7,286 bases of DNA, from NCBI GenBank assembly GCA_900756925.1, contig CAAELX010000036.1, positions 1-7,286 of the forward strand, read 5' to 3'. How positions within the stretch are numbered: position 1 is the stretch's first letter; each line of letters starts with the position of its first letter. Shown here piece after piece: positions 5,001 to 7,286 of this stretch. This stretch comes from an uncultured Roseburia sp. (GTDB lineage: Bacteria; Bacillota; Clostridia; Lachnospirales; Lachnospiraceae). The notes under the pieces were generated by a model that ran no database searches, was not told the DNA's origin, and was given only the letters and a program-made list of their open reading frames with translations. Position numbers and translations under genes: made by a program.

Positions 5001-7058
5001 TTATAAATTCAGCTTGTTTCTGCGATCAGCGAGGAAAAGCTCCAGATAGCGTCTCAGATTTCCATGCTCTTCCATCAGAAGATCCGGATCCTCCTCCAAC
5101 AATGCCTGTACCTCCTCGGAAGCCTTCTGAAGTGTATACGCATCCTGATAAATATCCGCCAGCGCAAACTGTATCTCCCCGGACTGTCTGATTCCAAAAA
5201 AATCACCCGGTCCGCGGAGCTTTAAATCTTCGCTTGCAATTTTAAAACCATCATTGGATTTATTTAAAATGTCCAGCCGCTTCATGGATTCCTTCGAACC
5301 ACTCACATTCACCATAATACAATAAGACTGTGCATCCCCACGCCCGACTCTCCCACGCAGCTGATGCAGCTGTGCCAGACCGAAATGCTCCGCATTTTCA
5401 ATCATCATCACCGTCGCATTCGGCACATTCACACCAACTTCCACAACTGTAGTTGATACCAGCACCTGTATTTCATTCGCGGCAAACTGCTCCATCACTT
5501 CATTTTTCTGTGCAGGCTTCATCTGTCCATGCAAAATGCCGACCCTGATATGTTCCGGAAGCTCCCCTTTCAGACGTTTCGCATAGTCCGTCACATTTTC
5601 TGCCTCCATGTTCTCACTCTCCTCCACCAGAGGGCAGATCACATATGCCTGATGCCCGGCCTCCACCTCTTTTTCGATGAACTGATACGCCTTCGGACGA
5701 TACCTTGTATCCACCACACAGTTTTTGATTGGAAGACGCTTCGCCGGGACTTCATCCACAACGGAAATGTCCAGATCTCCATAGAGGATAATTGCGAGTG
5801 TCCTTGGAATCGGCGTCGCACTCATGACAAGAATGTGTGGTTTGGAACCTTTTTCTGAAAAACTCTCTCGCTGCTTCACACCAAAGCGGTGCTGCTCGTC
5901 TGTGATGACAAGTGCCAGATTCTGATAGAGTACTTTTTCCTGAATCAGGGCATGTGTCCCGATAACGAGTGCATCCGGCGCTTCCTCTAACCTGCGGTAT
6001 GCCTCTTTTTTCTGTTTCGCCGTCATCGATCCCGTGAGTAAAATCACTGGATAATCCAGTCCAAACTCCTCACACAGCCCGATAAAAGACTCATAATGCT
6101 GTCTTGCCAGCACCTCCGTCGGCGCCATGATCGCAGACTGGTAACCGTTATGCGCGGCATCTGCCATTGCAAGAAATGCAAGAATCGTCTTTCCAGAGCC
6201 AACGTCCCCCTGTATGAGGCGCTGCATCACATGTTCGCTCCGCATATCCCTCTGCACTTCTGCCAGGACTCTAAGCTGTGCATTTGTCAGTTTATAGGGA
6301 AGTTTTTCGATCAGCCCGTCCACAAAGCCATCTGCCGCAAAGGAAAACTGATTGGCATCCTTCTCTTTTTTATCTTTCTGATATTGCAGGCTTAGCACAA
6401 ATAAAAAGAGTTCGTCGAAAACCAGTCTTTTTCGTGCATCGATCAGAGTGTCCATATCATCCGGGAAATGGATCTGCTTGATCGCATAGTTGTACTCGCA
6501 GAGCTGATGCTTCTCCCGCAACGCTCCCGGAAGATAATCCTGAAACAGATTGTCCTGTGACAGGATCGTGCGCTCTGTTTTCGTCATGAACTGATTGGAA
6601 ATGCCTTTCGGCACACTGTAAACCGGAAGAAGCTGCTGCTCGATTTCACTGTACTGCTCTGGTGTGTAGATTACCGGCTGCTCCATGCACATTCTTCCGT
6701 TTTTGCGCTGCACTTTTCCGTAGAAGATATACGTGTCCCCTGCATGCAGGCTTTTTTTAATATAAGGAAGACGGAACCACACCAGTTCCACTCTTACTCC
6801 CATCTCCACGACAGATGTCACGGTGATCTGCATGCTCCGCACTCTTTTCACAACCGGAGTCTGCGCCACTCTTCCGATGAGCGCTGCCATCTCGCCATCC
6901 GTCACTTCATCCGCATGCTTCGGTTCCGGGTACTGGATGTACGTCCGCGGATAGTATAGCAGCGCATCCTGGACGGTTTCAATATTTATTTTCTCAAACA
7001 GGGCGGCGGTTTTGTCGCCGATGCCTTTCAGATCGCGTATGGATGAATTTAATGTCAT
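5001..7058 (-). CDS. recG: ATP-dependent DNA helicase RecG
   Basis: RecG (685 aa) remodels stalled replication forks and branch-migrates Holliday junctions and R-loops. The N-terminal part (about 1-150) holds a short helical segment and the OB-fold wedge domain. The superfamily 2 helicase motifs follow: GDVGSGKT (284-291, Walker A), DEQH (387-390, Walker B), SATPIPRT (413-420), a motif V region STTVVEVGVNVP (535-546) and QLRGRVGRG (566-574, motif VI). RGPGDFFGIRQSG (615-627) is the RecG-specific motif that couples ATP use to movement. The frame stays open upstream to 7157, but that extension is translated repeat element 3. The ATG at 7058 is preferred because GGAG lies 8 nt before it and the homology starts there. 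Length is normal for the family and no key residue is missing. It probably forms a transcription unit with the MFS gene; the promoter is not identifiable within the window. Confidence 0.96.
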   Translation of the reverse strand: MTLNSSIRDLKGIGDKTAALFEKINIETVQDALLYYPRTYIQYPEPKHADEVTDGEMAALIGRVAQTPVVKRVRSMQITVTSVVEMGVRVELVWFRLPYIKKSLHAGDTYIFYGKVQRKNGRMCMEQPVIYTPEQYSEIEQQLLPVYSVPKGISNQFMTKTERTILSQDNLFQDYLPGALREKHQLCEYNYAIKQIHFPDDMDTLIDARKRLVFDELFLFVLSLQYQKDKKEKDANQFSFAADGFVDGLIEKLPYKLTNAQLRVLAEVQRDMRSEHVMQRLIQGDVGSGKTILAFLAMADAAHNGYQSAIMAPTEVLARQHYESFIGLCEEFGLDYPVILLTGSMTAKQKKEAYRRLEEAPDALVIGTHALIQEKVLYQNLALVITDEQHRFGVKQRESFSEKGSKPHILVMSATPIPRTLAIILYGDLDISVVDEVPAKRLPIKNCVVDTRYRPKAYQFIEKEVEAGHQAYVICPLVEESENMEAENVTDYAKRLKGELPEHIRVGILHGQMKPAQKNEVMEQFAANEIQVLVSTTVVEVGVNVPNATVMMIENAEHFGLAQLHQLRGRVGRGDAQSYCIMVNVSGSKESMKRLDILNKSNDGFKIASEDLKLRGPGDFFGIRQSGEIQFALADIYQDAYTLQKASEEVQALLEEDPDLLMEEHGNLRRYLELFLADRRNKLNL

Positions 7059-7089
7059 ACTTATGTCTCCATATTTTTTAGGTGTTGGG

Positions 7090-7286
7090 GCGAAACTCGG
7101 TTGGGGGCTATGTTGATTTGGGAAGAGGGGCAGCCCGACGGGAAGACACGTTTGCACTCCGCGTCGCTCGCAACGGTACTAAGCTTGCAGCCGAGCAACG
7201 CCAGTTTATTGGCTAGCCATCACTGCCCTGCTCGGCTGCAAGCTAAGGACCGGCGGCTCCTCAAGGTCTTCCCGTCGGGCTGCCCC
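7090..7286 (-). repeat. structured repeat element 3 upstream of recG, cut by window end
   Basis: Read towards recG, this element ends with cgagtttcgcccc (7099-7087), the same right end as elements 1 and 2, 31 bp before the recG start codon. The matching gcgaaactcg left end is not in the window and should lie beyond 7286. The interior carries the 29-nt block shared with element 1 (7273-7245) and two nested long inverted repeats, listed separately. It is GC-rich compared with the other intergenic DNA. No frame in it resembles a protein. The recG promoter may lie inside or beyond it. Confidence 0.65.
7127..7286. repeat. nested long inverted repeats inside element 3
   Basis: The outer arms (7127-7147 and 7266-7286) form a perfect 21-bp, GC-rich inverted repeat 160 bp across, and the right arm touches the end of the window, so it may be longer. 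The inner arms, agcttgcagccgagca (7182-7197) and its complement (7229-7244), form a perfect 16-bp stem with cggt/accg pairing just outside it. The central loop contains a small gcca/tggc hairpin (7200-7213) and the 8-bp palindrome ggctagcc (7211-7218). As RNA this would make a long, very stable, multi-part hairpin. As DNA it could form a cruciform. Confidence 0.75.

Noticed and set aside
7059..7157. N-terminal extension of recG by 33 codons to an upstream ATG at 7157
   Set aside because: The extra residues are a translation of repeat element 3. The ATG at 7058 has a GGAG ribosome binding site at 8 nt, and RecG homology begins there with a normal protein length.
296..7286. CRISPR array or phage defence island
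   Set aside because: The repeats are only three, are kilobases apart, bracket different genes and have no cas, reverse transcriptase, toxin or nuclease gene beside them.

Overview
The window looks like a chromosomal segment of a spore-forming, low-to-moderate GC Bacillota, most likely a Clostridia/Lachnospiraceae-type gut anaerobe. The reasons are an alpha/beta-type small acid-soluble spore protein with a sigma-G-like promoter, an RqcH-type NFACT protein and RecG that read as Firmicutes versions, strong AAGGAG-type ribosome binding sites, and many small intergenic inverted repeats. The genus cannot be fixed from the sequence alone. I see no rRNA, tRNA, CRISPR array, transposase or phage gene.

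Layout. Positions 1-295 are AT-rich and hold at most one doubtful 45-codon ORF plus a very good vegetative promoter (227-255). This promoter reads into a leader of about 180 nt that contains a structured repeat (element 1, 296-431), then rqcH (446-2188, +), which acts in ribosome-associated quality control. A 17-bp perfect stem-loop (2264-2308) separates rqcH from a convergent PHP-family, histidinol-phosphatase-like gene (2343-3137, -). The divergent gap between the PHP gene and the spore-protein gene (3138-3444) holds a short operator-like palindrome, a second repeat (element 2, 3246-3339), a sigma-G-like promoter and a 5'-UTR hairpin. The SASP gene (3445-3657, +) ends before a stem-loop terminator (3727-3767). 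On the other strand recG (7058-5001, -) is followed after 31 bp by an MFS transporter gene (4969-3809, -), probably as a recG-MFS transcription unit. Upstream of recG, and running off the window, is a third and much larger repeat (element 3, 7090-7286).

The genes are ordinary housekeeping and sporulation functions: rescue of stalled 50S subunits, replication-fork and recombination repair, spore DNA protection, a metallo-phosphoesterase and a permease. They do not form an obvious shared pathway. The unusual part is non-coding. Three elements carry the same end motif (gcgaaactc paired with gagtttcgc) and lie just upstream of three of the genes in the same orientation relative to the gene. Elements 1 and 3 also share an interior block of 29 nt with 28 identities, yet are built into different large hairpins. 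In element 1 two mutually exclusive stems can be drawn inside a transcribed leader. I regard this as a small dispersed structured-repeat family (MITE/REP-like or a cis-regulatory leader RNA) that I cannot match to a named family.
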